From NCBI GenBank assembly GCA_949126835.1, contig OX421506.1, positions 17,800,447-17,864,446 on the forward strand: DNA of 64,000 bases. Reading direction: 5' to 3'. Position numbers and translations under genes: made by a program. Below the pieces are notes generated by a model that was not told the DNA's origin, did no database searches, and saw only the letters and a list, made by a program, of their open reading frames with translations. Positions 1 to 13,893 of the stretch are shown here, piece by piece. Each line of letters starts with the position of its first letter. The stretch's first letter is position 1. Origin of the DNA: Anisus vortex. Lineage: Eukaryota; Mollusca; Gastropoda; Planorbidae.

Positions 1-3000
1 AGTCTATGTGTACACCTCTGATAGATGAACTTTTACATAGTCTATATGTACACCTCTGATAGATGAACTTTTACATAGTCTATATGTACACCTCTGATAG
101 ATGAACTTTTACATAGTCTATATGTACACCTCTGATAGATGAACTTTTACATAGTCTATATGTACACCTCTGATAGATGAACTTTTACATAGTCTATATG
201 TACACCTCTGATAGATGAACTTTTACATAGTCTATATGTACACCTCTGATAGATGAACTTTTACATAGTCTATATGTACACCTCTGATAGATGAACTTTT
301 ACATAGTCTATGTGTACACCTGATAGATGAACTTTTACATAGTCTATGTGTACACCTCTGATAGATGAACTTTTACATAGTCTATATGTACACCTCTGAT
401 AGATGAACTTTTACATAGTCTATATGTACACCTCTGATAGATGAACTTTTACATAGTCTATATGTACACCTCTGATAGATGAACTTTTACATAGTCTATA
501 TGTACACCTCTGATAGATGAACTTTTACATAGTCTATATGTACACCTCTGATAGATGAACTTTTACATAGTCTATATGTACACTTCTGATAGATGAACTT
601 TTACATAGTCTATATGTACACTTCTGATAGATGAACTTTTACATAGTCTATATGTACACCTCTGATAGATGAACTTTTACATAGTCTATATGTACACCTC
701 TGATAGATGAACTTTTACATAGTCTATATGTACACCTCTGATAGATGAACTTTTACATAGTCTATATGTACACCTCTGATAGATGAACTTTTACATAGTC
801 TATGTGTACACCTGATAGATGAACTTTTACATAGTCTATGTGTACACCTCTGATAGATGAACTTTTACATAGTCTATATGTACACCTCTGATAGATGAAC
901 TTTTACATAGTCTATATGTACACCTCTGATAGATGAACTTTTACATAGTCTATATGTACACCTCTGATAGATGAACTTTTACATAGTCTATATGTACACC
1001 TCTGATAGATGAACTTTTACATAGTCTATATGTACACCTCTGATAGATGAACTTTTACATAGTCTATATGTACACCTCTGATAGATGAACTTTTACATAG
1101 TCTATATGTACACCTCTGATAGATGAACTTTTACATAGTCTATGTGTACACCTGATAGATGAACTTTTACATAGTCTATGTGTACACCTCTGATAGATGA
1201 ACTTTTACATAGTCTATATGTACACCTCTGATAGATGAACTTTTACATAGTCTATATGTACACCTCTGATAGATGAACTTTTACATAGTCTATATGTACA
1301 CCTCTGATAGATGAACTTTTACATAGTCTATATGTACACCTCTGATAGATGAAATTTTACATAGTCTATATGTACACTTCTGATAGATGAACTTTTACAT
1401 AGTCTATATGTACACCTCTGATAGATGAACTTTTACATAGTCTATATGTACACCTCTGATAGATGAACTTTTACATAGTCTATATGTACACCTCTGATAG
1501 ATGAACTTTTACATAGTCTATATGTACACCTCTGATAGATGAACTTTTACATAGTCTATATGTACACCTCTGATAGATGAACTTTTACATAGTCTATATG
1601 TACACCTCTGATAGATGAACTTTTACATAGTCTATGTGTACACCTGATAGATGAACTTTTACATAGTCTATGTGTACACCTCTGATAGATGAACTTTTAC
1701 ATAGTCTATATGTACACCTCTGATAGATGAACTTTTACATAGTCTATATGTACACCTCTGATAGATGAACTTTTACATAGTCTATATGTACACCTCTGAT
1801 AGATGAACTTTTACATAGTCTATATGTACACCTCTGATAGATGAACTTTTACATAGTCTATATGTACACCTCTGATAGATGAACTTTTACATAGTCTATA
1901 TGTACACTTCTGATAGATGAACTTTTACATAGTCTATATGTACACCTCTGATAGATGAACTTTTACATAGTCTATATGTACACCTCTGATAGATGAACTT
2001 TTACATAGTCTATGTGTACACTTCTGATAGATGAACTTTTACATAGTCTATGTGTACACCTCTGATAGATGAACTTTTACATAGTCTATATGTACACCTC
2101 TGATAGATGAACTTTTACATAGTCTATATGTACACCTCTGATAGATGAACTTTTAAATAGTCTATATGTACACCTCTGATAGATGAACTTTTACATAGTC
2201 TATGTGTACACTTCTGATAGATGAACTTTTACATAGTCTATGTGTACACCTCTGATAGATGAACTTTTACATAGTCTATATGTACACCTCTGATAGATGA
2301 ACTTTTACATAGTCTATGTGTACACTTCTGATAGATGAACTTTTACATAGTCTATATGTACACTTCTGATAGATGAACTTTTACATAGTCTATATGTACA
2401 CCTCTGATAGATGAACTTTTACATAGTCTATGTGTACACTTCTGATAGATGAACTTTTACATAGTCTATGTGTACACCTCTGATAGATGAACTTTTACAT
2501 AGTCTATATGTACACCTCTGATAGATGAACTTTTACATAGTCTATATGTACACCTCTGATAGATGAACTTTTACATAGTCTATATGTACACCTCTGATAG
2601 ATGAACTTTTACATAGTCTATATGTACACCTCTGATAGATGAACTTTTACATAGTCTATATGTACACCTCTGATAGATGAACTTTTACATAGTCTATATG
2701 TACACCTCTGATAGATGAACTTTTACATAGTCTATATGTACACCTCTGATAGATGAACTTTTACATAGTCTATGTGTACACCTGATAGATGAACTTTTAC
2801 ATAGTCTATGTGTACACCTCTGATAGATGAACTTTTACATAGTCTATATGTACACCTCTGATAGATGAACTTTTACATAGTCTATATGTACACCTCTGAT
2901 AGATGAACTTTTACATAGTCTATATGTACACCTCTGATAGATGAACTTTTACATAGTCTATATGTACACCTCTGATAGATGAACTTTTACATAGTCTATA

Positions 3001-6000
3001 TGTACACTTCTGATAGATGAACTTTTACATAGTCTATATGTACACCTCTGATAGATGAACTTTTACATAGTCTATATGTACACCTCTGATAGATGAACTT
3101 TTACATAGTCTATATGTACACCTCTGATAGATGAACTTTTACATAGTCTATATGTACACCTCTGATAGATGAACTTTTACATAGTCTATATGTACACCTC
3201 TGATAGATGAACTTTTACATAGTCTATATGTACACCTCTGATAGATGAACTTTTACATAGTCTATATGTACACCTCTGATAGATGAACTTTTACATAGTC
3301 TATATGTACACCTCTGATAGATGAACTTTTACATAGTCTATGTGTACATCTGATAGATGAACTTTTACATAGTCTATGTGTACACCTCTGATAGATGAAC
3401 TTTTACATAGTCTATATGTACACCTCTGATAGATGAACTTTTACATAGTCTATATGTACACCTCTGATAGATGAACTTTTACATAGTCTATATGTACACC
3501 TCTGATAGATGAACTTTTACATAGTCTATATGTACACCTCTGATAGATGAACTTTTACATAGTCTATATGTACACTTCTGATAGATGAACTTTTACATAG
3601 TCTATATGTACACCTCTGATAGATGAACTTTTACATAGTCTATATGTACACCTCTGATAGATGAACTTTTACATAGTCTATGTGTACACTTCTGATAGAT
3701 GAACTTTTACATAGTCTATGTGTACACCTCTGATAGATGAACTTTTACATAGTCTATATGTACACCTCTGATAGATGAACTTTTACATAGTCTATATGTA
3801 CACCTCTGATAGATGAACTTTTAAATAGTCTATATGTACACCTCTGATAGATGAACTTTTACATAGTCTATGTGTACACTTCTGATAGATGAACTTTTAC
3901 ATAGTCTATGTGTACACCTCTGATAGATGAACTTTTACATAGTCTATGTGTACACCTCTGATAGATGAACTTTTACATAGTCTATGTGTACACTTCTGAT
4001 AGATGAACTTTTACATAGTCTATATGTACACTTCTGATAGATGAACTTTTACATAGTCTATATGTACACCTCTGATAGATGAACTTTTACATAGTCTATA
4101 TGTACACCTCTGATAGATGAACTTTTACATAGTCTATATGTACACCTCTGATAGATGAACTTTTACATAGTCTATATGTACACCTCTGATAGATGAACTT
4201 TTACATAGTCTATATGTACACCTCTGATAGATGAACTTTTACATAGTCTATATGTACACCTCTGATAGATGAACTTTTACATAGTCTATATGTACACCTC
4301 TGATAGATGAACTTTTACATAGTCTATGTGTACACCTGATAGATGAACTTTTACATAGTCTATGTGTACACCTCTGATAGATGAACTTTTACATAGTCTA
4401 TATGTACACCTCTGATAGATGAACTTTTACATAGTCTATATGTACACCTCTGATAGATGAACTTTTACATAGTCTATATGTACACCTCTGATAGATGAAC
4501 TTTTACATAGTCTATATGTACACCTCTGATAGATGAACTTTTACATAGTCTATATGTACACCTCTGATAGATGAAATTTTACATAGTCTATATGTACACT
4601 TCTGATAGATGAACTTTTACATAGTCTATATGTACACCTCTGATAGATGAACTTTTACATAGTCTATATGTACACCTCTGATAGATGAACTTTTACATAG
4701 TCTATATGTACACCTCTGATAGATGAACTTTTACATAGTCTATATGTACACCTCTGATAGATGAACTTTTACATAGTCTATATGTACACCTCTGATAGAT
4801 GAACTTTTACATAGTCTATATGTACACCTCTGATAGATGAACTTTTACATAGTCTATATGTACACCTCTGATAGATGAACTTTTACATAGTCTATGTGTA
4901 CACCTGATAGATGAACTTTTACATAGTCTATGTGTACACCTCTGATAGATGAACTTTTACATAGTCTATATGTACACCTCTGATAGATGAACTTTTACAT
5001 AGTCTATATGTACACCTCTGATAGATGAACTTTTACATAGTCTATATGTACACCTCTGATAGATGAACTTTTACATAGTCTATATGTACACCTCTGATAG
5101 ATGAACTTTTACATAGTCTATATGTACACTTCTGATAGATGAACTTTTACATAGTCTATATGTACACCTCTGATAGATGAACTTTTACATAGTCTATATG
5201 TACACCTCTGATAGATGAACTTTTACATAGTCTATGTGTACACTTCTGATAGATGAACTTTTACATAGTCTATGTGTACACCTCTGATAGATGAACTTTT
5301 ACTTAGTCTATATGTACACCTCTGATAGATGAACTTTTACATAGTCTATATGTACACCTCTGATAGATGAACTTTTAAATAGTCTATATGTACACCTCTG
5401 ATAGATGAACTTTTACATAGTCTATGTGTACACTTCTGATAGATGAACTTTTACATAGTCTATGTGTACACCTCTGATAGATGAACTTTTACATAGTCTA
5501 TATGTACACCTCTGATAGATGAACTTTTACATAGTCTATGTGTACACTTCTGATAGATGAACTTTTACATAGTCTATATGTACACTTCTGATAGATGAAC
5601 TTTTACATAGTCTATATGTACACCTCTGATAGATGAACTTTTACATAGTCTATGTGTACACTTCTGATAGATGAACTTTTACATAGTCTATGTGTACACC
5701 TCTGATAGATGAACTTTTACATAGTCTATATGTACACCTCTGATAGATGAACTTTTACATAGTCTATATGTACACCTCTGATAGATGAACTTTTACATAG
5801 TCTATATGTACACCTCTGATAGATGAACTTTTACATAGTCTATATGTACACCTCTGATAGATGAACTTTTACATAGTCTATATGTACACCTCTGATAGAT
5901 GAACTTTTACATAGTCTATATGTACACCTCTGATAGATGAACTTTTACATAGTCTATATGTACACCTCTGATAGATGAACTTTTACATAGTCTATATGTA

Positions 6001-7029
6001 CACCTCTGATAGATGAACTTTTACATAGTCTATATGTACACCTCTGATAGATGAACTTTTACATAGTCTATATGTACACCTCTGATAGATGAAATTTTAC
6101 ATAGTCTATATGTACACCTCTGATAGATGAACTTTTACATAGTCTATATGTACACCTCTGATAGATGAACTTTTACATAGTCTATATGTACACCTCTGAT
6201 AGATGAACTTTTACATAGTCTATATGTACACCTCTGATAGATGAACTTTTACATAGTCTATATGTACACCTGATAGATGAACTTTTACATAGTCTATGTG
6301 TACACCTCTGATAGATGAACTTTTACATAGTCTATATGTACACCTCTGATAGATGAACTTTTACATAGTCTATGTGTACACCTCTGATAGATGAACTTTT
6401 ACATAGTCTATATGTACACCTCTGATAGATGAACTTTTACATAGTCTATATGTACACCTCTGATAGATGAACTTTTACATAGTCTATATGTACACCTCTG
6501 ATAGATGAACTTTTACATAGTCTATATGTACACCTCTGATAGATGAACTTTTACATAGTCTATATGTACACCTCTGATAGATGAACTTTTACATAGTCTA
6601 TATGTACACCTCTGATAGATGAACTTTTACATAGTCTATATGTATACCTCTGATAGATGAACTTTTACATAGTCTATATGTACACCTCTGATAGATGAAC
6701 TTTTACATAGTCTATATGTACACCTCTGATAGATGAACTTTTACATAGTCTATATGTACACCTCTGATAGATGAACTTTTACATAGTCTATATGTATACC
6801 TCTGATAGATGAACTTTTACATAGTCTATATGTACACCTGATAGATGAACTTTTACATAGTCTATATGTACACCTGATAGATGAACTTTTACATAGTCTA
6901 TATGTATACCTCTGATAGATGAACTTTTACATAGTCTATATGTACACCTCTGATAGATGAACTTTTACATAGTCTATATGTACACCTGATAGATGAACTT
7001 TTACATAGTCTATATGTACACCTCTGATA
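1..7029. repeat. 38-bp satellite array with higher-order structure
   Basis: About 185 head-to-tail copies of a 38-bp unit (agtctatatg tacacctctg atagatgaac ttttacat) fill the left edge and probably continue beyond it. Three unit types are visible: the main form with tatatg, a form with tatgtg, and a 36-bp form that lacks tc in cacctctg. Rare point variants work as markers: gaaattttac occurs at 1351, 4573 and 6091, and ttttaaatag at 2151, 3819 and 5373. The first two gaaatttt copies and the first and third ttttaaat copies are both exactly 3222 bp apart, which shows a higher-order repeat of about 3.2 kb made of two halves of about 1.6 kb. No open reading frame or tRNA-like motif is present. The array ends where unit sequence gives way at about 7029. 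Confidence 0.98.
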
Positions 7030-9650
7030 CATTGATCAGGTTTGGAGAACAAAGAAGAAGAAAAATAAGACCAAATTTTAACCAGGTCGACCTCCCGTTG
7101 ACCTCCTTGCAACATGCAGGTCCATATAGCTACGGTAATGAATATTCCAAACATGTACTGACCTTTGTAACGGTGTCGGCTGGTACCACTGGACTAATCA
7201 ACCTTTGACCTTTTACACTTACCTTTCAGTTTACAGTATTTTATGTGAACGGCTTGACCCAAATGTCTGGGGATAAAACTGTAACATCCTTCTTTCGGCG
7301 AAACTTTGGAAGTTAATACTTTGTTCATTGTTGACGTAGAATTTTACAAATTAAACTACGTTCCCTTGTAACATTTTTTTTATATATTTCAAATACTATA
7401 AATATTATATTGTTTTCTAATTTAAAGTAGTTAATTTACGCATTTGATTTTAAGCTAGACACATCAGCCTTAATATTTGTTTTACCAGTAGTGAGATTTC
7501 ATCGGGAACATGAGCGTACACATACTACTGATGTTGTTTATAACTTCTGTCTTGGGAGGCAATGCATAATGCATTGTGAATCTGTTATTTTGTTTTGTGG
7601 GCTATGCAGCTCGATCCATGAAAGGGCAGGCTTTTGTGTCATTCGGTGGATTCGACGGACTGCACAATGTATCTTTACTTTACTGAAGTAGTTTTAGCGG
7701 ATTTTTTTTTCCGGGAGGGGGGGGGGGGTAATGACACTCCATGCACACCTTGTCTCTTGTGGCCTTAATACTTAATACACCATCTCATGTCCGCCGCAAT
7801 CTCATCCCACTCATTCAACAAGCAAAGTTTTACGCACATGCTCTGCATGCCCCCGCTTGCAAGCAGTATGTCGTAGGAGAGGAGACCGCCTTTTTTACCA
7901 TTTTATGTACAATCTTCCCAATACCTGGGAGAATACAATCCTCAGAACAATATTCGGACCGACAAAAGATTAAAACGAGTGGACATTGGACATTACCAAG
8001 AATTCTGTGCATTATATCAAGTTTCTATAAGAATAGCAAATATATAATTTAAAAAAGTAGGGGGGGGTGGGGGCTACCTTAAACAGGTCATCATGAGAGA
8101 ATGCCAAACTAACAATGGGGTGATGATGATATAGCACCAACAATCATTGGGGGAAAACGACAAAATCGCAGATCTAAGTCAGAGATATATGTTGAGGTCC
8201 TGACGTGTAAGCAGTAAAGATGAGATAGTTCTGAGTGGAAAGATGTAGTAGCCCAAAGCCTTTCATAGGATGTAGCACCACAGGGCTTGTTGATGTGTGC
8301 GTGTCATTGTCATATATATAAATGATCAACAACAGTGCAATAATCAATAATCATGAAATATCTCCAATCTTGGATCAACCAGGTTATTAACAATGAGGGT
8401 TCCCCATATTTGAGCTGTGTGGGGTGGGGGGGTATCATCTATTTGCAATAAGCACGACACGACGGCTACTGTTGTTTAAGAGACAAGGTACACGTCGAGT
8501 CGCATACATAGCTTTCCGCATCAGAGAGGTGCGTCAGCTGTAGGTAACAGTGAGTACGTCAACACACAGCACCCTCACGTCCCCCTTTCCCCGGCTCACT
8601 GTCACGTTGTATACTGGCCTACTTCGACATGAATAAGAGATGGGTCAATGTAACCTTGACATTGATGCACAATAGTTAAGTCGTCAAGTAAGGGGAAGGA
8701 GGAGAGAGAGAGAGAGAAGGAGGGGAGAAAGAGAGAGATGCATAGTAGTCAAATGAACACAAAGTACACATTATAATGATGTTTCAATACTATTTTTTCA
8801 CCACAGGCAACATATCGACTGCGATTTTTTTTTCTTTTCTGCATTGCAGCCCCCCCCCCCCCCTCTTCTATCTTCTTTTCAATCTTTTTTTGTTTCCATT
8901 TTAAACCGTCCATGTACCTCAGGGAGGAAAAAAAAACTAACTTTAATCGCGCTGGCGTCTTGCGCAGGCAAACAGCTTTTGTTGACACAGTAACGACAAA
9001 CTGACAGTGGCTCATGTTTGGTTTGAAGATTCCGACCCGCCACCCCCTACCCCACGATCTCTCTCTCTATCCGTCGTTAGACCTTGTCCCACCCCCTTGC
9101 AACTTATGTTCTAGTCTCTGGATAGATAAGACCTTACATGGACGCCCCGTAGATGCCAAAGTGATCATCTTTAAAATGTATCTTTTTTTTTTTGCCACCC
9201 TTCCTACTTTCGTTCTAGTCTCCAAACAAGTCCTTAGATGCCAAAGTCGAAGTGATCATCTTTAAAACGTAGGCCTATCTTTTTTTTTTTTGGTATGCGA
9301 GGATGCGACTTTCTGTTCTCAAGTGAGTGTCGTACACTTCTCAATACACAATCAATATCAGTTGTCCACAAAATGTGTTCTTTTCGCGGCGCTCATTTTG
9401 GTATAAGGTTTTTACCATGACGCCCTACCCTGGTTCAAAGACATGGATGCCGCATTTTACGACATTTACTAAAATATATATAGATAGTATAGATCTATAT
9501 ATAAACAAACAAACGAAAAAGAGAATAATAAAATCCTTTGCACTATAATGTGGTGCGCTTATAAAGACATAGCGGCTCCCTTGGGCGCACATCCAGTGCT
9601 CTGTACAAAAAATAAACAATTATTTTAGATCGTTACGCACAAAAATACAG
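7030..9650. other. Unique non-coding sequence with simple-sequence tracts
   Basis: No convincing gene is visible. The longest reading frame (7741-8052) looks compositionally random and has no recognisable domain. The stretch contains G or C homopolymer runs near 7717, 8057 and 8851, a GA-rich tract at 8698-8740, and a diverged direct duplication (9108-9192 and 9212-9291) in which both copies carry gatgccaaag, tgatcatctttaaaa and a T run. It lies either upstream of the spectraplakin gene or inside one of its 5' introns. Confidence 0.6.
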
Positions 9651-9684
9651 GGGTTCACAAACGCGCTTTGTCGTTTTGTAGTTG

Positions 9685-9765
9685 CTGGCCACACAATCCC
9701 CTCATATACGCAGGCCAAGGAAACTTGTAAACGCTGCTTCACAAGCCCATTGGACCAACATGTTT
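9685..9765 (+). repeat. Fragment of the tRNA-derived SINE (3' body)
   Basis: The segment reads gctggccacacaatcccc, a ggccaaggaaact block, and aacgctgcttcac in the same order as the 3' body of the full SINE at 10945-11205. The tRNA-like head is missing, so this is a truncated or decayed copy. Confidence 0.55.
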
Positions 9766-10944
9766 CGAATGGGTTACTTTTACCAACCTCAAGCCTACAT
9801 CTTTTTGGTCTCCGAGGAAGAAGTTGTACATTTCTAGAAAAACATGGCATGAATTCAGATGGCTCGCCCAGAGTTGGGAGGCGTGGCGGAACTTTGTTGC
9901 TGCCTTATGCTCTACGGGGAGCGATAAAGACTAAGAGAGATTTGTGGTAATTGATTTGGTTTGTAGAACAGTTGGAGTTCACTGGTTATGACATGATATA
10001 CACTGGGATTATGTGAAATAAAATGCATACAACCTCATGTTCTCCCCTCATGTTATGTAAGTTTTACGCCAGATTTGAGTAAACGTTGAGGGACGCACAC
10101 CAGGATCCGGGGAAGAAAACGTTGTACCTATTGCGTTCAGAATGGCAAAGCGAATGATGAACAATCAGCAGTTCATTCCTCCATGGTGTGTTTTACCAAC
10201 ACGGTTACATTGAATCTCAACAGAAATAGTTGTAGCCTACACATAATATAGAGTGTAAACAAATACGATGTCGGGTGTTGCCACCCTTACCATCTTTCCC
10301 AAACTAGCATCTCCTTTCCATAGAAACGCCGTACCTCTTGGTGGGTTTTGTATTTTTACAGCTGCTTTGACAATGAGTCACGTAAGACGTCAGCGGCCCC
10401 ATGCACACATCTCTCTTACATGTGACATTTTGCCTTAGATGGCGACTCCTGTAACCCTCACTCCTTCCCCCTCCACCACTCCATTCCAATCCACCCCACC
10501 CGCATGACACTCTGCCACTGATGTGACATTTTACCTCGAGGTGTGACATTTTACCTCCAGTGTGATATTCTTACCTGGCTAAGACTAAAGATTTAGGTAG
10601 TCGTTGTGGCCAGAATCATTACTTATTACTTTTTCTTTCTTAGTTTGACTGGCAGTTATTAGTATAATAAGCCCTTTTTTATTATCTAATTTAAAACCGA
10701 TTATTGGTATCGATTCATAGGCTATATAAATTACAAAATTGCAGAAAAAAAAGAAAACAGTTCTTCCACGCGATATTGTCACATGCCGAGAAATTAATAA
10801 TAGTATATCAATAGCAATAACTGGTATTTAATTTAAAAAACAAAAAAACACATTTATATGAATGTTTGCATGTCATTTCATGACTGGTACGCAGCCAACA
10901 CTATTCTTTAGAATTATTTTTTAGAACCATTACAAATTGAGGGC
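9766..10944. other. No gene seen; minor local repeats
   Basis: Nothing coding is supported here. A tgtgacattttacct motif recurs at 10522-10536 and 10541-10555, with looser relatives at 10419 and 10560, and an AT-rich tract lies at 10650-10860. Confidence 0.55.
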
Positions 10945-11205
10945 TACATTGGGCACAGTGGCCGAGCGGCAGTGCGTTCTCCTTGTGTACCGAAGATCCT
11001 AGGTTCGAATCCTGGTGAACGAGGGTGTACCCGGGTCTACCCATCTCTAATGAGTACCTGACCTTAGTTGGGGGTAAAGGAAAGGCGACTGTGCATTGTG
11101 CTGGCCACACATCCCCTAGTATGCCGTGGCCACAGAAACTGGTGAACGCTGCTCACCGGGCCTATGATCAATATGGTCCGACGGATACTTTACTTACAGG
11201 AGTTA
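10945..11205 (+). repeat. tRNA-derived SINE, near full length
   Basis: The head looks like a tRNA gene with an A-box-like tggccgagcgg and a B box ggttcgaatcc at about 11001-11011. The body continues with the blocks gtctacccatctctaatgag, cctgaccttagttggg, tgctggccacac, ccgtggccacagaaactggt, gaacgctgctcacc and tggtccgacggatactttac. The same body blocks recur in both orientations at more than eight places in this window, which marks it as a dispersed SINE. It is not a tRNA gene: the acceptor stem does not pair convincingly. Confidence 0.8.
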
Positions 11206-11854
11206 AAAGTATTACCTTCAGGTCTTCCAACAAAACCGATGATAGCATTCAAGATCGGTTACATCTTTTGATAGTAGAATTTCTGATTATCGTTTAACAT
11301 TCCCAATTGCATCATTGGTTTATTTCCATTGATCACAATACAATTATTATTATTATTAATTGATGATGACATCCCAGTGTTAAAGAGGAAGACAAGAAAA
11401 AGAAGAATGCCGTTCTTCAGCTCATCACTGAGCGTCATAGCAAACCAATATTAGCGCACTGTGACCTTAGCGTGAATTTAGCGACCACCAAATTATGTTC
11501 TCAGGCCCAAATTTTGTACGTAAAAAAATGCATGTGTGATTAAACAAGATACAACATTCCAACTGAGCACATTTTTAAAACGATCTCTGCACAGATAAGG
11601 ATTAGGAGAGAAGTGTGTCCAAAAAAAAATTGATTTGTTTGCTAACCATTGAGTCCTGATTTTTTAAGCACGTTTAAGAATGACACCGAAAGTGAAATAC
11701 TATGACACAGTTGGTGTCTGTGTTAGTTATTTGTTTGAGATAGTAGATCGATCTAGTGTAATAGGCATTATGATTATAACTGAATACTTCACACAAGTCT
11801 GCATAAATGAATCGTATTAGTTAATTTAAATTTGACATTTACAGTTATATTTAT
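11206..11854. other. AT-rich sequence, no gene seen
   Basis: No supported reading frame, RNA gene or mobile element was found. A short tat-repeat occurs at 11345-11360. Confidence 0.5.
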
Positions 11855-12745
<891 letters not shown>

Positions 12746-13624
12746 TCAGCCTATGCCCATCGGTACCCCCACACCCCCCATTTATCTTTTAATACTCAGC
12801 ATTCCTTAACATAAAAGTGTGGCTTTATTATAACTCGCCAAGTCCTAAATGAAAGCATATTACATGTTTTTAAAATCCTTCCAGCATAGTTGACAACCAG
12901 CTTGAGCAGCCGCGTCAATCTTATACTTGATCCAACATTACCATACGAAAAGCAAGACACCGAAGATGGTGTATCTGTTAGATCTAAATATGTCTTTGGA
13001 GTTGACACAACCGGTTTTGTGTGCGTGTCCGTCCGTCGCTATACCCATGATCTCATATCCCCCGGCACGCTCAGCAACATCGCTGGTGAGATAGTCTATG
13101 CTTACGTATGAAATGTAACACGATCCACATACATGCGGTAGTTGTTGTTATGTTGTTTGTTTAGTTGTTTATAAAAAAAAAAGCGCATAATGCGTATCTT
13201 TTCTGCGCGATAAATACCAAGGGAAGTAAAATTTGGGCCTTTGCTTTGCACTGAATGAGGCTCAAAATGGTTGTAGGTTTGAATTTGACCTGTCCTATGT
13301 ATCTTGCCCATATGTTAACCATCACCACCCCTACCCCAGTGTTTATATACTACATACCATATTGACATATTGAACCTTTTAGGGTTCGCTCTTGAACGCT
13401 TCATCGCAGAGTGACCGTGACGCAGTTTAATGGCTGTAGTTTTGTGTATGTGTGTGCTGGCCACGCTTTCCCCCTATTTATTGTGGACAGTGAATCAGTG
13501 AAACAATCGAAAGCTTGGCATGTTAAGCGTTTAATTATTCATTGTTTGGCCATGTTTTCACGGCTGTAGCATTGATTTGCACCATCTGGGCCTGGCTTGT
13601 AAAATAAATAACTTGTAAATAAAG
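12746..13624. other. No gene seen
   Basis: Mixed-composition sequence without a supported gene. A short run of A at 13171-13181 and a few short random frames were noted. Confidence 0.5.
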
Positions 13625-13893
13625 TAAAGTACCCGTCGGACCAAATTGATCCATAGGTCCGATGAAGCAGCGTTCACCAGTTTCTGTGGCCACGGCATAT
13701 TAGGTGATTGTGTGGCCAGCACTTTGCACAGCCGCCTTTTACTTTTTACCTTAACTAAGGTCAGGTAGCCTATTCATCAGAGCTGGGTAGACTCTGGGAC
13801 CCGGGAAAAAAATCCTCGTCTGCACCAAGATTAGAACCCAGGACCTTCGGTACACCAGCCGAACGCTCTGCCCCACGCCCACCGTGCTCCACA
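13625..13893 (-). repeat. tRNA-derived SINE, inverted copy
   Basis: This is the reverse complement of the SINE seen at 10945-11205. On the plus strand it reads ggaccaaattgatccatagg, gcagcgttcaccagtttctg, tggccacggcatat, tgtgtggccagcac, taaggtcagg and gctgggtagactctggg, and it ends in a decayed tRNA-like head near 13830-13893. The copy seems nearly complete. Confidence 0.8.

Noticed and set aside
1..7029. CRISPR-like array
   Set aside because: There are no unique spacers: copies are contiguous with near-identical sequence, and the genome is eukaryotic.
7741..8052. A 103-codon frame
   Set aside because: No recognisable domain, no splice context, and C- and G-run-rich surroundings; treated as random.
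9108..9291. A local direct duplication as a mobile element
   Set aside because: It has no inverted ends or target duplication and just one pair of copies; kept only as a note in the region entry.
10945..11030. Functional tRNA gene
   Set aside because: A and B boxes are present but the stems do not pair well, and the sequence continues into a repeated SINE body.
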